A stretch of DNA of 64,000 nucleotides from an uncultured Coriobacteriaceae bacterium (GTDB taxonomy: Bacteria > Actinomycetota > Coriobacteriia > Coriobacteriales > Coriobacteriaceae), in the NCBI GenBank assembly GCA_944320725.1, contig CALUIM010000012.1:124001-188000 (forward strand), given 5' to 3'. A program made the position numbers and the translations under genes. The notes beneath the pieces are model-generated. The model had not been told where the DNA came from and did no database searches. It was given only the letters and a program-made list of their open reading frames with translations. Positions 52,554 through 61,983 of the stretch are shown here, in pieces; the first letter of the stretch is position 1; every line of letters starts with the position of its first letter.

Positions 52554-52583
52554 AATACGTTATAGCATATTATAGAACGTATT
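52554..52583. promoter_or_regulatory. Palindromic operator ahead of the GntR pair
   Basis: AATACGTT (52554-52561) and AACGTATT (52576-52583) flank ATAGCATATTATAG. On the minus strand TATAAT (52569-52574) sits between the arms, so a bound repressor would block the -10. The half-site matches those at 46303 and 50853. Confidence 0.75.
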
Positions 52584-52641
52584 ACCGAATTCGCCCGAGA
52601 TGCACCCCGTTCACGCTGAACGGCGCATGGTGTCTGGTAAA

Positions 52642-52672
52642 AGGGGGAGCCGAGACGCGCTCGACTCCCCCT
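52642..52672 (-). terminator. Rho-independent terminator of pgi
   Basis: AGGGGGAG and CTCCCCCT enclose an inner CGAG/CTCG stem; on the minus strand TTTTACC follows. It lies about 25 bases after the pgi stop. Confidence 0.88.
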
Positions 52673-52696
52673 ACAGCACGCAATAAACGCTCGTGC

Positions 52697-54388
52697 TTAC
52701 TTACGATGTGCGCGGTAGTACGCGATGAGCGCCTTAGTGGAGGCGTCCTGCCCGGCCAGCGCCTCGTCGTCGTGGAAGGCAGGCGTGATCTGCTTGGCAA
52801 GCTGCTTGCCCAGCTCGACGCCCCACTGGTCATAGGAGTCGAGCCCCCAGACCGTGCCCTCGACGAAGGTGATGTGCTCATAGAGCGCAATGAGCGCGCC
52901 GAGCGCATGGGCATCGAGCGTATCGCCGAAAATCGACGTGGTGGGACGGTTACCGGTGAACACGCGGGCGGGAACGATCTGCTCGGGCGTGCCCTCAGCG
53001 CGCACCTCATCGGCGGTCTTGCCAAAGGCGAGCGCCTTGGTCTGTGCAAGGAAGTTGCCCAGGAAGAGCTCGTGCACGTCCTGGTCACCGTCCTTGAAGG
53101 GGTGCTCGGTGTTGGCAAACGCGATGAAATCGGCCGGGATCAGCTGCGTGCCCTGATGGATGAGCTGATAGAAGGCGTGCTGGCCGTTGGTGCCGGGCTC
53201 GCCCCAGAAGATCTCGCCGGTGGCGGAGGTGACCGGCGTACCATCCCAGCGAACGCTCTTGCCATTGGACTCCATGGTGAGCTGCTGGAGGTAGGCCGGG
53301 AAGCGATGCAGGTACTGCGTATAGGGCAGCACGGCGTGGCTTGCGGCGCCGAAGAAATTCACGTACCACACGTTCATGAGGCCCATGAGCGCCACGACGT
53401 TCTCCTCGAGCGGCGTGTTCTGGAAGTAGTTGTCCATGGCGTGGAAGCCCGCGAGGAAGTCGGCGAAGACCTCGGGTCCAAACACGATGATGAGCGAGAG
53501 GCCCACGGCGGAGTCGACGGAGTAGCGGCCGCCCACCCAGCTCCAGAAGCCAAACGCGTTCTCAGGGTCGATGCCAAACTCGGCCACGAGCTCGAGGTTG
53601 GTGGAAACAGCGACGAAGTGCTTGGCGATAGCCTCGGCCTCGGCCTCCTTGGAGCCGTCGATAGCGCCGGCCTCCTTCAAGGCGTTCAGCATCCAAGCGC
53701 GCACCTCGCGACCATTGGTGAGGGTCTCGAGCGTGGTGAACGTCTTGGAGACAATGATCACAAGCGTGGTCTCAGGATCAAGGCCGCGCAGCTTCTCGCC
53801 CGCATCGTTGGGGTCGATGTTGGAGATGTAACGGCAATCGATGCCAGCGTTGGCATAGGGCTTGAGCGCCTCGTACACCATGACCGGGCCCAGGTCGGAG
53901 CCGCCGATGCCGATGGAGCCCAGATGCTCGATCTTCTTGCCCGTGACGCCGGTCCACGCACCGGAGCGCACCTTCTCGGCAAACGCATACATGCGGTCAA
54001 GCGTCTCGTGCACGTCTGCCACGGCATCCTGGCCATCGACCATCACCGTGCCGATCTGATCCTTGGGACGACGCAGCGCCGTATGCAGCACCGCGCGATC
54101 CTCGGTGGTGTTGATGTGCACGCCAGCGTACATGTCGTCGCGACGCTCCTCGAGCTTCACCGCGCGACCAAGATCGGCAAGGAGCTTCACCGTCTCATCG
54201 GTGATGAGGTTCTTCGAGAGGTCGAAATGCAGGCCCGCGGCGTCGAAGGAGAGCTTCGAGACGCGATCGGGATCGGCGGCAAACCACGCCTTAAGGTCAA
54301 TGCCCTCGCTCTGCAGCTTGTCATAGTGCTCCTTGAGAGCCGCCCACGCAGGGGTCTTCACAGCGTCGATAGGTGCGGAAACAGACAT
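52697..54388 (-). CDS. pgi: Glucose-6-phosphate isomerase
   Basis: Interconverts glucose 6-phosphate and fructose 6-phosphate in the cytoplasm. 563 residues with [40 protein letters not shown], the PGI signature [20 protein letters not shown], and [18 protein letters not shown] near the end. The catalytic Glu and His lie in [27 protein letters not shown] precedes the ATG. It sits next to, but is not co-transcribed with, the sugar-amine operon whose product would be glucose 6-phosphate. Confidence 0.97.
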   Translation of the reverse strand: MSVSAPIDAVKTPAWAALKEHYDKLQSEGIDLKAWFAADPDRVSKLSFDAAGLHFDLSKNLITDETVKLLADLGRAVKLEERRDDMYAGVHINTTEDRAVLHTALRRPKDQIGTVMVDGQDAVADVHETLDRMYAFAEKVRSGAWTGVTGKKIEHLGSIGIGGSDLGPVMVYEALKPYANAGIDCRYISNIDPNDAGEKLRGLDPETTLVIIVSKTFTTLETLTNGREVRAWMLNALKEAGAIDGSKEAEAEAIAKHFVAVSTNLELVAEFGIDPENAFGFWSWVGGRYSVDSAVGLSLIIVFGPEVFADFLAGFHAMDNYFQNTPLEENVVALMGLMNVWYVNFFGAASHAVLPYTQYLHRFPAYLQQLTMESNGKSVRWDGTPVTSATGEIFWGEPGTNGQHAFYQLIHQGTQLIPADFIAFANTEHPFKDGDQDVHELFLGNFLAQTKALAFGKTADEVRAEGTPEQIVPARVFTGNRPTTSIFGDTLDAHALGALIALYEHITFVEGTVWGLDSYDQWGVELGKQLAKQITPAFHDDEALAGQDASTKALIAYYRAHRK

Positions 54389-54506
54389 AGCTCCTCCTCT
54401 GCGGCGCAGGGTGTGACCTCGCCGCGACCACGGGCGTGCGCCCGACGAATGGATGGGTTTATTTTAGCGCACCACCAGCGCGAAGACGCCCACATCGCAC
54501 GATGCA

Positions 54507-54533
54507 TTGACGAGAAACGAGGAGCCGTATACT
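54507..54533 (+). promoter_or_regulatory. Promoter of the Y-family polymerase operon
   Basis: TTGACG at 54507-54512 and TATACT at 54528-54533 with a 15-base spacer. The LexA box begins three bases after the -10. Confidence 0.65.
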
Positions 54534-54535
54534 AT

Positions 54536-54549
54536 CGAACATATGTTCA
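54536..54549 (+). promoter_or_regulatory. LexA (SOS) box
   Basis: CGAACATATGTTCA matches the Gram-positive LexA consensus CGAAC-N4-GTTC with a fully palindromic ten-base core. It lies between the -10 and the GTG start, so LexA would block initiation until DNA damage. Confidence 0.9.
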
Positions 54550-54563
54550 TGAAAGGAGGGGCT

Positions 54564-55946
54564 GTGGCCGAGCAAACCGAGCGCGAGCACACGTATCTTT
54601 GCATCGATCTCAAGACCTTCTACGCCTCGGTGGAGTGCTGCGATCGCGGCCTCGACCCCTTCACCACCAACCTCGTGGTTGCCGACCCCTCACGCACCGA
54701 GAAGACCATCTGCCTGGCCGTCTCGCCCGCCATGAAGGCGCTCGGCGTGCGCAACCGCTGCCGCGTGTTTGAGATTCCGCCCCATATCGACTACATCATG
54801 GCGCGACCGCGCATGCAGCGCTATGTGGAACGCTCGGCCGATATCTACAGCATCTACCTTGAGTTCGTAAGCCCTGAGGACATTCACCCCTACTCGATCG
54901 ACGAGTGCTTCATCGACGCGACGCCCTATCTCGATCTTTACGGTGTCTCCGCGCGCGCCTTCGCAAGCCTGCTCATCGACGAGGTTCATCGCCGCACGGG
55001 CATCAGCGCCGCAGCGGGCATTGGCCCCAACCTCTTTCTCGCCAAGGTAGCGCTCGACATCACCGCCAAGCATGTGCGCGACAACATCGGCATCCTCGAT
55101 GAAGAGTCGTTTCGCAAGCAGATCTGGCCGCACCGCCCCATCACCGACATCTGGGGCATCGGCCCGGGCATCGCGGCGCGGCTGGCCAAATACGGCGTCT
55201 GCGATCTCATGGGCGTGGCCGCACTCGACGAGGAAATCCTCTATCGCGAGCTGGGCGTGAATGCCGAGTATCTCATCGACCACGCTTTCGGGCGCGAGCC
55301 GGTAACCATCGCCGAGATCCAAGCCTATCGACCTGCCGAGACCTCATATGTCAACGGGCAGGTCCTTTCGCAAGACTATACCTACGAGGAGGGACTGCTC
55401 GTACTCAAGGAGATGGTCGACATGTCCGCCCTCGAGCTGGTGGATCGAGGACAGGTTGCAAACCATATCTCGCTGTACGTAGGCTATGCGGGCGGACGGG
55501 TGGCGTCCGGCAATGCTGAGGCCCTCCCGGATACCGCTGCGCACGGCCTCAGCGGCGCGGGCGCGGCAGATGTCTTCATCGGCGAGCACGGGACGCGGCG
55601 GCGCGGCGCATTTGCCCACGGCGGCGCATCACGCAAGATTCCCGTGCACACCAACTCGCATCGCAAACTCTTGGAATACTTTGAGCAGCTCTGGTGCGAC
55701 ACCATCGATCCCGCGTGCAGCATACGGCGCATCAACATCGGGCTTGGCAACCTCATCCCGGAGGAATTCGCCACCACCGATCTGTTCAGTGATGCCGCGG
55801 CAGACAAACGCGAGCAACAGCTCGCCCACGCCATGCTTGCCGTGAAAGGCAAGTTCGGCAAAAACGCGCTCATCCGCGGCATGAGCCTGCTCGACAAGGC
55901 GACAGCGCGCGAGCGCAACGAGCAGGTGGGAGGCCATCATGCCTGA
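54564..55946 (+). CDS. SOS-inducible Y-family DNA polymerase (UmuC/UvrX-like)
   Basis: 460-residue translesion polymerase. Palm motifs are YLCIDLKTFYASVECCDRGLDPF (first metal Asp, Phe steric gate in TFYASVE) and YSIDECFIDATPYL (Asp-Glu pair); RRTGISAAAGIGPNLFLAKVA and ITDIWGIGPGIAARL follow, with the little-finger domain after that. It matches the Gram-positive YqjW/UvrX group rather than classic DinB. GTG 54564 is the start, with AAAGGAGG four bases upstream; earlier ATGs lie in the LexA box. A YolD gene overlaps its end by eight bases. Confidence 0.92.
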   Translation: MAEQTEREHTYLCIDLKTFYASVECCDRGLDPFTTNLVVADPSRTEKTICLAVSPAMKALGVRNRCRVFEIPPHIDYIMARPRMQRYVERSADIYSIYLEFVSPEDIHPYSIDECFIDATPYLDLYGVSARAFASLLIDEVHRRTGISAAAGIGPNLFLAKVALDITAKHVRDNIGILDEESFRKQIWPHRPITDIWGIGPGIAARLAKYGVCDLMGVAALDEEILYRELGVNAEYLIDHAFGREPVTIAEIQAYRPAETSYVNGQVLSQDYTYEEGLLVLKEMVDMSALELVDRGQVANHISLYVGYAGGRVASGNAEALPDTAAHGLSGAGAADVFIGEHGTRRRGAFAHGGASRKIPVHTNSHRKLLEYFEQLWCDTIDPACSIRRINIGLGNLIPEEFATTDLFSDAAADKREQQLAHAMLAVKGKFGKNALIRGMSLLDKATARERNEQVGGHHA

Positions 55947-56289
55947 GCAAGGACGCACCGCGAACGGCAAGCCCCGAGCAGACCGCGCCGCCCAGTTCAT
56001 GCCCTTTGCGGCGCTGCGCGGCTACTACGAGCTCATCCGCACCCGCGAGCGCGTCGTGGAACCCCGCCATGAGCTTACCGAGGAAGAGGCGGTTGCGCTT
56101 TCGCGCATCGTGTCGCAGGTACAGCGTGGCGACCTCGTACGGGTGGTCCATTACGACCAGGACGCCTACATCACCACAACCGGTCGCGTCACGCGCATCG
56201 ACCTGATCTTCCGCACGATTCGCATCGTCAAAACGACCATTTCGCTCGATGATGTGCGCGAGCTCGCTATCCTCGAGCGGGCGTGCTAG
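55939..56289 (+). CDS. YolD-like protein
   Basis: 116 residues of the YolD family (DRAAQFMPFAALRGYYELIR, then a beta-rich end GDLVRVVHYDQDAYITTTGRVTRIDLIFRTIRI). YolD proteins usually sit next to UvrX-type polymerases and are thought to be functional counterparts of UmuD. It overlaps the polymerase gene by eight bases, so the pair is translationally coupled and SOS-controlled. Confidence 0.9.
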   Translation: MPEQGRTANGKPRADRAAQFMPFAALRGYYELIRTRERVVEPRHELTEEEAVALSRIVSQVQRGDLVRVVHYDQDAYITTTGRVTRIDLIFRTIRIVKTTISLDDVRELAILERAC

Positions 56290-56328
56290 CCTATTCGACA
56301 GTGACAACGACATGCAGGGAGCATCCAG

Positions 56329-57570
56329 ATGAACGACTTCACGTTCCAGTCCCCAACCGCCATCGTCTTTGGACGCGGGGCGGCCGATCGCACGGGCGCA
56401 GAGCTTGCGCGCGCGGGCTATCAGAAGGCACTTATCGTATACGGACAGGGCTCGGTTGTGCGCACGGGCGTGCTCGACCGCGTGAAGCGCTCGCTCGATG
56501 AGGCGGGGGTTGCCTATGTCGAGCTCGGCGGCGTGCGCCCCAATCCCGAGATCGGGCTTGTGCGCACCGGCGTGCGGATCGCACGCGAGCGTGCGGTCGA
56601 CATCGTGCTGCCCGTGGGCGGCGGCTCGGCAATCGATTGCGCAAAAGCCATCGCGCTCGGCGCAGTCTATGAAGGCGACGTGTGGGATTTCTTCCGCAAG
56701 CGCGCCGTGCCCTCGCGCCGGCTCCCGGTGGCGTGCGTACTCACCATTCCCGCCTCGGGATCGGAGGCATCGAATTCCTGCGTGATCAGCAGCGACGCCG
56801 AACAGCTTAAGTGCGGCATCAACACCGATCTCAACCGCCCCGTCATGGCGTTTCTCGATCCCGAGCTCACGTTCACGTTGCCGCCCTACCAGACGGCCGC
56901 TGGCGTGACCGACATGATCAGTCATGTCATGGAGCGCTTCTTCTCGGGTGAGCCGGCGGTTCCCGTGACCGACAACATCGCCCTCGGCCTCATTCGCGCC
57001 GCCGTCGAGGTGGCGCCGCGCGTCATGGCAGACCCCTGCGACTACGACGCCCGCGCGAACCTCATGTGGATCGGCACCCTCGCCCACAACGGTCTCGCCG
57101 GGTGCGGCCTGGGCATTCCTGGCAAGCGCGATGGCGACTGGACATGCCACGGGATGGAGCACGAGCTCTCGGCGCTCAACACCTCCATCACGCACGGTGC
57201 CGGGCTTGCGGTGATCTTCCCCGCGTGGATGCGCTACGTTTGGCGCGAGCACCCCAATCGCTTCCTTGAATTTGGCCGGCAGGTCTTTGGCATCGAGCCG
57301 GTCGACCCCGAGCTCGACGACCTCTCGGATATCGACGAGGAGATCACGCCCGAGCGCGCCATCGAAGACGCCGTGGAGGCCACGATCGACGAGCTCCAAG
57401 AGTTCTTCGTTTCGCTGGGCATGCCGCGCACCTTGGGCGAGCTGGGTATCAGAGCAGGCGACATCGAGAAGCTGCTCCCCGGCCTCAGAGAAACGCGAGG
57501 CGAGCGGTTCGGGAGTTTCATGGAGCTCACGCTCGATGATGCACGCGCGATCTACGAGAGCGCCCTATAG
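56329..57570 (+). CDS. Iron-containing alcohol dehydrogenase (butanol dehydrogenase-like)
   Basis: 413 residues of the Fe-ADH superfamily: NDFTFQSPTAIVFGRGAADRTG, GGVRPNPEIGLVRTGV, nucleotide loop LPVGGGSAIDCAKAIALGA, metal ligands in TDMISHVMERFF and GMEHELSALNTSITHGAGLAVI. The pattern is that of NAD(P)H-dependent BdhA/YqhD aldehyde reductases, probably disposing of aldehydes or reductant in fermentation. Gene starts 39 bases after yolD, with GGGAG upstream. Confidence 0.92.
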   Translation: MNDFTFQSPTAIVFGRGAADRTGAELARAGYQKALIVYGQGSVVRTGVLDRVKRSLDEAGVAYVELGGVRPNPEIGLVRTGVRIARERAVDIVLPVGGGSAIDCAKAIALGAVYEGDVWDFFRKRAVPSRRLPVACVLTIPASGSEASNSCVISSDAEQLKCGINTDLNRPVMAFLDPELTFTLPPYQTAAGVTDMISHVMERFFSGEPAVPVTDNIALGLIRAAVEVAPRVMADPCDYDARANLMWIGTLAHNGLAGCGLGIPGKRDGDWTCHGMEHELSALNTSITHGAGLAVIFPAWMRYVWREHPNRFLEFGRQVFGIEPVDPELDDLSDIDEEITPERAIEDAVEATIDELQEFFVSLGMPRTLGELGIRAGDIEKLLPGLRETRGERFGSFMELTLDDARAIYESAL

Positions 57571-57662
57571 CGGCACGCGTCCTACAGCCAACCGTTGACA
57601 ACCTTGCCCGGAGCCCTGGGATGTGAGAGCGTCTGGGTAGCGACTACGAGCGAGGAGTAACC

Positions 57663-58922
57663 ATGGCATACACCGCCCCCATCACCCGCCGCGCGTGGAC
57701 AGCGCTTGCGGCGAGCTGCGCCGCTGCGGGTCTCACCGGCTGCGACGCTCTGAGCACCTCGGGTGAGAACGGGACCAACTGGCCCACCCTCACCGATAAG
57801 CCACGGGAGCATCAGCCCACCGGAAGCGCCGAGGTCAACGATGGCCAGCAAGACGAGCGCAGCGTCGAGGAACGCTTGCTCGACACCATGACGCTCGAGC
57901 AAAAGGTCGCCCAGCTCTTCATCGTGACGCCCGAGGAGCTCACCGGGGTGCATACTGCCACCGTTGCAGGCGATGTCACCGCCGGTGCACTCGAGGTGAT
58001 TCCTGTGGGCGGCCTCATCTACTTCGCCAAGAATCTTGTGAGCGCCCAACAGGTGCGCGAGCTGCTTGCGAAAACCCACGATCTCGCCGTGCAGGCAGGC
58101 GCCGGCATCCCGCCGTTTCTCTCAATTGACGAGGAAGGCGGCACGCTCGTGGCGCGCGTTGCGAAGTCAGGGCTCTTCGATGTCCCCACGTTTCCCAACA
58201 TGGCCGAGATCGGTGCAACGGGCGACCCGGCGCGCGCCGCCGAGGTGGGTGAAGCTATCGGCACCTACCTGCGCGAGATTGGTTTCAATCTCGATTTCGC
58301 GCCCGATGCCGACGTCCTCACCAATCCCGAAAACACCGCCATCGGGCAACGATCGTTTGGATCCGACCCCGAACTCGTGGCATCGATGGTTGCCGCCGAG
58401 GTCGAGGCCATGCTCGAGACCGGCACGCTCCCCTGCGTAAAGCACTTCCCCGGCCACGGCGACACGGCGGGCGACTCCCACACCGGTGCCGTCTATGCCG
58501 AGCGCTCACGCGAGGAAATCGAGTCATGCGAGTTCGCGCCGTTCCGCGCCGCCATCGAGGCGGGGTGTCCTTTGGTGATGGTGGGCCACATCGAGACCCC
58601 CAACTTCGCAGGCGACGGGCTGCCGGCATCGCTCTCCCCCACCATGATCACCGATGTGCTGCGCGGCGAGCTTGGCTTCAAGGGTGTCGTCACCACGGAT
58701 TCGTTCTCCATGGGCGCCATCACCCAGAACTTCCACCCCGCCGATGCCGCCGTGCGCTATATCCAAGCGGGAGGCGACATTCTGCTCATGCCCGCAAGCC
58801 TGCGCGATGCCTACGACGGTATCCTCACCGCCGTCCAAGGCGGAACAATCTCGGAAGAACGCATCGACGAGAGCGTTCTGCGCATCCTCGCCGCCAAAAA
58901 GGCCGCCGGTCTTATTGGCTAA
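57663..58922 (+). CDS. GH3 beta-N-acetylhexosaminidase-like lipoprotein (NagZ-type)
   Basis: 419 residues. A twin-arginine-like start (TRRAWTALAASCAAAGLTGC) ends in a lipobox with lipid-attachable Cys near residue 22. The GH3 barrel follows: LEQKVAQLFIV, FLSIDEEGGTLVARV, VKHFPGHGDTAGDSHTG (NagZ-type Asp-His acid/base loop) and VVTTDSFSMGAI with the nucleophile Asp. It probably removes N-acetylglucosamine residues from wall fragments at the outer membrane face of the cytoplasmic membrane. GAGGAG precedes the ATG. Its last 11 bases overlap the convergent endonuclease IV gene. Confidence 0.92.
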   Translation: MAYTAPITRRAWTALAASCAAAGLTGCDALSTSGENGTNWPTLTDKPREHQPTGSAEVNDGQQDERSVEERLLDTMTLEQKVAQLFIVTPEELTGVHTATVAGDVTAGALEVIPVGGLIYFAKNLVSAQQVRELLAKTHDLAVQAGAGIPPFLSIDEEGGTLVARVAKSGLFDVPTFPNMAEIGATGDPARAAEVGEAIGTYLREIGFNLDFAPDADVLTNPENTAIGQRSFGSDPELVASMVAAEVEAMLETGTLPCVKHFPGHGDTAGDSHTGAVYAERSREEIESCEFAPFRAAIEAGCPLVMVGHIETPNFAGDGLPASLSPTMITDVLRGELGFKGVVTTDSFSMGAITQNFHPADAAVRYIQAGGDILLMPASLRDAYDGILTAVQGGTISEERIDESVLRILAAKKAAGLIG

Positions 58923-59868
58923 GCAAACGATTGCACATGCACAGCCGCCGTTCCTGCACGGCGGATTGACTCGACGGGGTGCCGCTGGGCGCCCCGTCCG
59001 CTGTTTCGGCAAGTTTGCGCAGGTAGGCAATCTCGCGCGCATAGCCATCAAGTTCGTTGGGCGTCTCCAAGATGAAGGGGAGATCTTTGAGCGCGGGATG
59101 CGTCACGATGCGATACAGCACGTCCTCGCCGCCTCCAAGCGCTTCGCTGCCCAGATAGCCCTCACCAATGCACGCATGGCGATCCTTATGGGCGCCGCAA
59201 GGGTTCTTCGAGTCGTTGAGGTGCACGGCGCAAAGCCGCTCGAGCCCCACGACCTCATCGAAGTGTGCCAGCACGCCATCGAGATCGTGGATGATGTCGT
59301 AACCAGCATCGCTTACATGGCAGGTATCCATGCAAACGCCGAGCGCGCCCTCGAGCTCGGGACGTGCCCGTTCGACGAGCTCGATGATGTGCGCCAGCTC
59401 CTCAAAACTCCGCCCCATCTCGGTACCTTTGCCGGCCATCGTTTCCAGAAGCACACGTGTTGGTGCACCTGCTTGCAGCACCTGACACAGTCCCTCGGCA
59501 ATGAGCGCAGCGCCGCGGTCGGCGCCCTGCCCCACATGCGAACCCGGATGGAAGTTATACAGCTGTCCTGGTAGCGCCGCCATGCGCTCAAGATCCTCGC
59601 GCATCGATGCGATGGCAAAAGCACGCGCATCCTCTTTTGCCGAGCAGAGGTTGTAGGTATAGGGAGCATGCGCAACCAGCTGACCAAATCCATGCTCGTC
59701 AAGCAGTGTGCGCAAAGCGGCAACGTCATCCTCGTTAAGGGCGCGCACTGTGCCGCCGCGTGGGTTGCGCGTGAAGAACGCAAACGTATTCGCTCCGATC
59801 GAGCACGCCGTCTTACCCATGGCGGCATATCCCTTGGAGACCGACAGATGACAACCAATGGTGAGCAT
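58912..59868 (-). CDS. nfo: Deoxyribonuclease IV (AP endonuclease)
   Basis: 318 residues of the endonuclease IV family. It cleaves at abasic sites in base-excision repair using three zinc ions. MLTIGCHLSVSKGYAAMGK, FAFFTRNPRG, VAHAPYTYNL, FHPGSHVG, LLETMAGKGTEMG, GVCMDTCHVSDAGYD, VHLNDSKNPCGAHKDRH and FILETPN cover the metal-binding histidines, glutamates and aspartates. ATG 59868 has AGGAG; a longer frame to 60000 overlaps the Fe-S aldo/keto reductase gene. It follows that gene by eight bases. Confidence 0.95.
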   Translation of the reverse strand: MLTIGCHLSVSKGYAAMGKTACSIGANTFAFFTRNPRGGTVRALNEDDVAALRTLLDEHGFGQLVAHAPYTYNLCSAKEDARAFAIASMREDLERMAALPGQLYNFHPGSHVGQGADRGAALIAEGLCQVLQAGAPTRVLLETMAGKGTEMGRSFEELAHIIELVERARPELEGALGVCMDTCHVSDAGYDIIHDLDGVLAHFDEVVGLERLCAVHLNDSKNPCGAHKDRHACIGEGYLGSEALGGGEDVLYRIVTHPALKDLPFILETPNELDGYAREIAYLRKLAETADGAPSGTPSSQSAVQERRLCMCNRLLSQ

Positions 59869-59876
59869 GGCATCTC

Positions 59877-61070
59877 CTAGTTTGCATGCGAGCGGCCCAT
59901 GAGTGCGAGGACCGCACCCACGGGGCCGGGCGTGAGACGACGGCGAACATCGACCAGACGCTCTGGAATATCGATATGCTGCGGGCAATGCCGCGCGCAC
60001 GCACCGCAGCGAATGCAGTTGCTCGCGAGCTTGGGGTGCCCGCTCCGGATTGCCGAGGCGGTGAAATACTGCGAGACGCCGGTAAACCAGCCGTGGGCGA
60101 ACGAGGCGTTATATGCGGCAAAGCAACCAGGGATGTTAATGCCCTTCGGGCACGGCATGCAGTAATTGCAGCCCGTGCAAGGCACGCGATTGGAACGCTC
60201 AAACACCTCGAGCACCTGCGCGATGCAGGCGTGCTGCTCTGGGGTGAGACTCCCCGGACATGCACGCTCCGCGATCGAGGCGTTCTCATCAATTTGCTCG
60301 GGCGACGTCATCCCCGAAAGAAGCATCGTGACCTCGGGGTGATCCCATACCCAAGAAAGCCCCCATGCCGCAGGAGTCGCGAGATGGCCCGACTTCTCGT
60401 CAGCAAGCAGCCGTTTCGCCTCATCGGGCAGCTTGCCAGCAAGCCTGCCGCCCAAGAGCGGCTCCATCACAAACACGGCAAGGCTACGACGCGCCGCCTC
60501 CTTGAGGCCTGCGGTGCCCGCCTGATAGCGCTCGTTGGCGTAGTTGTACTGAATCTGGCAGAAATCCCAATCGTACGCGTCGAGCAACACCGGGAAATCA
60601 CCCGCGCTGCCATGGTAGGAAAACCCGATGGCACCTATCTGGCCCGCCGCCTTCTTGGCAGCGATCCAATCCTCGATGCCCAACGCACGCAGGCGCTCCC
60701 ACTGCGCGGGGCTCGTCACGTTGTGCATGAGATAGTAGTCGATGCGATCGGTGCGCAGCCGGCGCAGCTGCTCAGAAAAGAAGCGGTCGAAATCTTCCGG
60801 GCGCTTGCAGGAAGCGTGCGGGAGCTTGGTGGCAAGCAGCATCTCGTCGCGCAGGCCAAGGCGCTCAAGCACGGCGCCCACACACGCCTCGTTACCCGGA
60901 TAGAGATATGCAGTGTCGAGATAGTTGATGCCGCGTTCATGCGCCCGGCACACGATGGCTTCCGCCGCATGGATATCGGGACGACCCGGTGCGACGCCCG
61001 GAAAGCGCATGCAGCCCAGCCCGAGCGCGGAGATCTTCTTACCCGTCTTCGGGTCCGTCCGGTACTGCAT
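59877..61070 (-). CDS. Aldo/keto reductase with C-terminal 4Fe-4S ferredoxin domain
   Basis: 397 residues. An AKR barrel ([52 protein letters not shown]) is followed by a two-cluster ferredoxin tail with [20 protein letters not shown] and [21 protein letters not shown]. This fusion is common in anaerobes; it probably couples substrate oxidation or reduction to ferredoxin-type electrons. GAGGAGGG precedes ATG 61070. First gene of a two-gene operon with nfo. Confidence 0.92.
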   Translation of the reverse strand: MQYRTDPKTGKKISALGLGCMRFPGVAPGRPDIHAAEAIVCRAHERGINYLDTAYLYPGNEACVGAVLERLGLRDEMLLATKLPHASCKRPEDFDRFFSEQLRRLRTDRIDYYLMHNVTSPAQWERLRALGIEDWIAAKKAAGQIGAIGFSYHGSAGDFPVLLDAYDWDFCQIQYNYANERYQAGTAGLKEAARRSLAVFVMEPLLGGRLAGKLPDEAKRLLADEKSGHLATPAAWGLSWVWDHPEVTMLLSGMTSPEQIDENASIAERACPGSLTPEQHACIAQVLEVFERSNRVPCTGCNYCMPCPKGINIPGCFAAYNASFAHGWFTGVSQYFTASAIRSGHPKLASNCIRCGACARHCPQHIDIPERLVDVRRRLTPGPVGAVLALMGRSHAN

Positions 61071-61154
61071 AACCCTCCTCTATCGTGCCGCTTCCCTTCA
61101 GCACGATAGCGCAAGCGGGCGCAGAAGGCCACCTACGGGACTGAGTGGGCGATG

Positions 61155-61295
61155 TTATCGCAGCTGCTCGATACCGCCAAACTCGTCGAGCAGGACGTCC
61201 TCCTCGGCGCGCTCACACATGCGAGCGAACTCGGATGCCATGAAGGCGATGACACCGCCGACAAATAGCGCGGCGACGCTGAGCACATCAGCCAT
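61155..61295 (-). CDS. Small membrane protein (46 residues), hypothetical
   Basis: [23 protein letters not shown] forms one membrane helix, followed by a short acidic tail ([20 protein letters not shown]). A good AAAGGGG site precedes ATG 61295, which is why I call it despite its size. It is divergent from rnhA. No family recognised. Confidence 0.55.
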   Translation of the reverse strand: MADVLSVAALFVGGVIAFMASEFARMCERAEEDVLLDEFGGIEQLR

Positions 61296-61455
61296 ACTGC
61301 CCCTTTCACCTTGCGATGCGCCGCGAATGCCAAACGCATCAACCAGCAAGACCACACGATACGCCGCGCACGTGATGCGCTGGCAAGGCTTATGTAAGCG
61401 GCATGCAAGGGATACAATGGCATGCAGCATGCACCCATCCAGCACAGGGAGGACC

Positions 61456-61944
61456 GTGAAGGTAACCATCTACACCGACGGCTCGGCACGCGGCAACCCC
61501 GGCAACGGGGGCTTCGGCGCCGTTTTGAGCTATACGAACCGCCAGGGCGAGACATTCACCCGAGAGCTCTCCGCCGGCTACGAGCACACCACCAACAACC
61601 GCATGGAGCTCATGGCCGCCATCGTCGCGCTCGAGGCACTCAACCGCCCCTGCACCGTCGAGCTCCATTCCGACTCCCAATACATGGTGAACGCATTTAA
61701 CCAGCACTGGATCGACGGCTGGATCAAGCGCGGCTGGAAGACCGCCGCCAAGAAGCCCGTGAAGAACATCGATCTCTGGAAGCGCCTGATTCGCGCCGCG
61801 CAACCGCATGACATCTCGTTCATCTGGGTGAAAGGGCATGCGGGCAACAAACTCAACGAGCGCTGCGACGAGCTTGCAACCGCGGCGGCAGATTCGGGTA
61901 GACTGGTCCCAGATACAGGATTCATCGAGGGTGACGCCGATTAG
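61456..61944 (+). CDS. rnhA: Ribonuclease HI
   Basis: Degrades RNA in RNA-DNA hybrids. 162 residues with the four catalytic acids visible: Asp in [17 protein letters not shown], Glu in [10 protein letters not shown], Asp in [11 protein letters not shown], and Asp in ERCDELA; VKGHAGN carries the conserved His. The start is GTG 61456 with GGGAGGACC directly upstream; the frame is open further left, but that region is the promoter of the divergent small gene. Confidence 0.95.
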   Translation: MKVTIYTDGSARGNPGNGGFGAVLSYTNRQGETFTRELSAGYEHTTNNRMELMAAIVALEALNRPCTVELHSDSQYMVNAFNQHWIDGWIKRGWKTAAKKPVKNIDLWKRLIRAAQPHDISFIWVKGHAGNKLNERCDELATAAADSGRLVPDTGFIEGDAD

Positions 61945-61983
61945 GCACGCGCCACGGCGTCCCGCATGAGAAGGGAAGCCCTT

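Noticed and set aside
52550-54772. A 740-codon open frame on the plus strand
   Set aside because: It is antisense to pgi, a clear gene, and its residue pattern (Glu/Gly/Leu/Arg-rich, no motifs) is typical of reading opposite a high-GC gene.
55870-57399. A 509-codon open frame on the minus strand
   Set aside because: Lies opposite yolD and the iron alcohol dehydrogenase, both well supported by motifs and ribosome sites.
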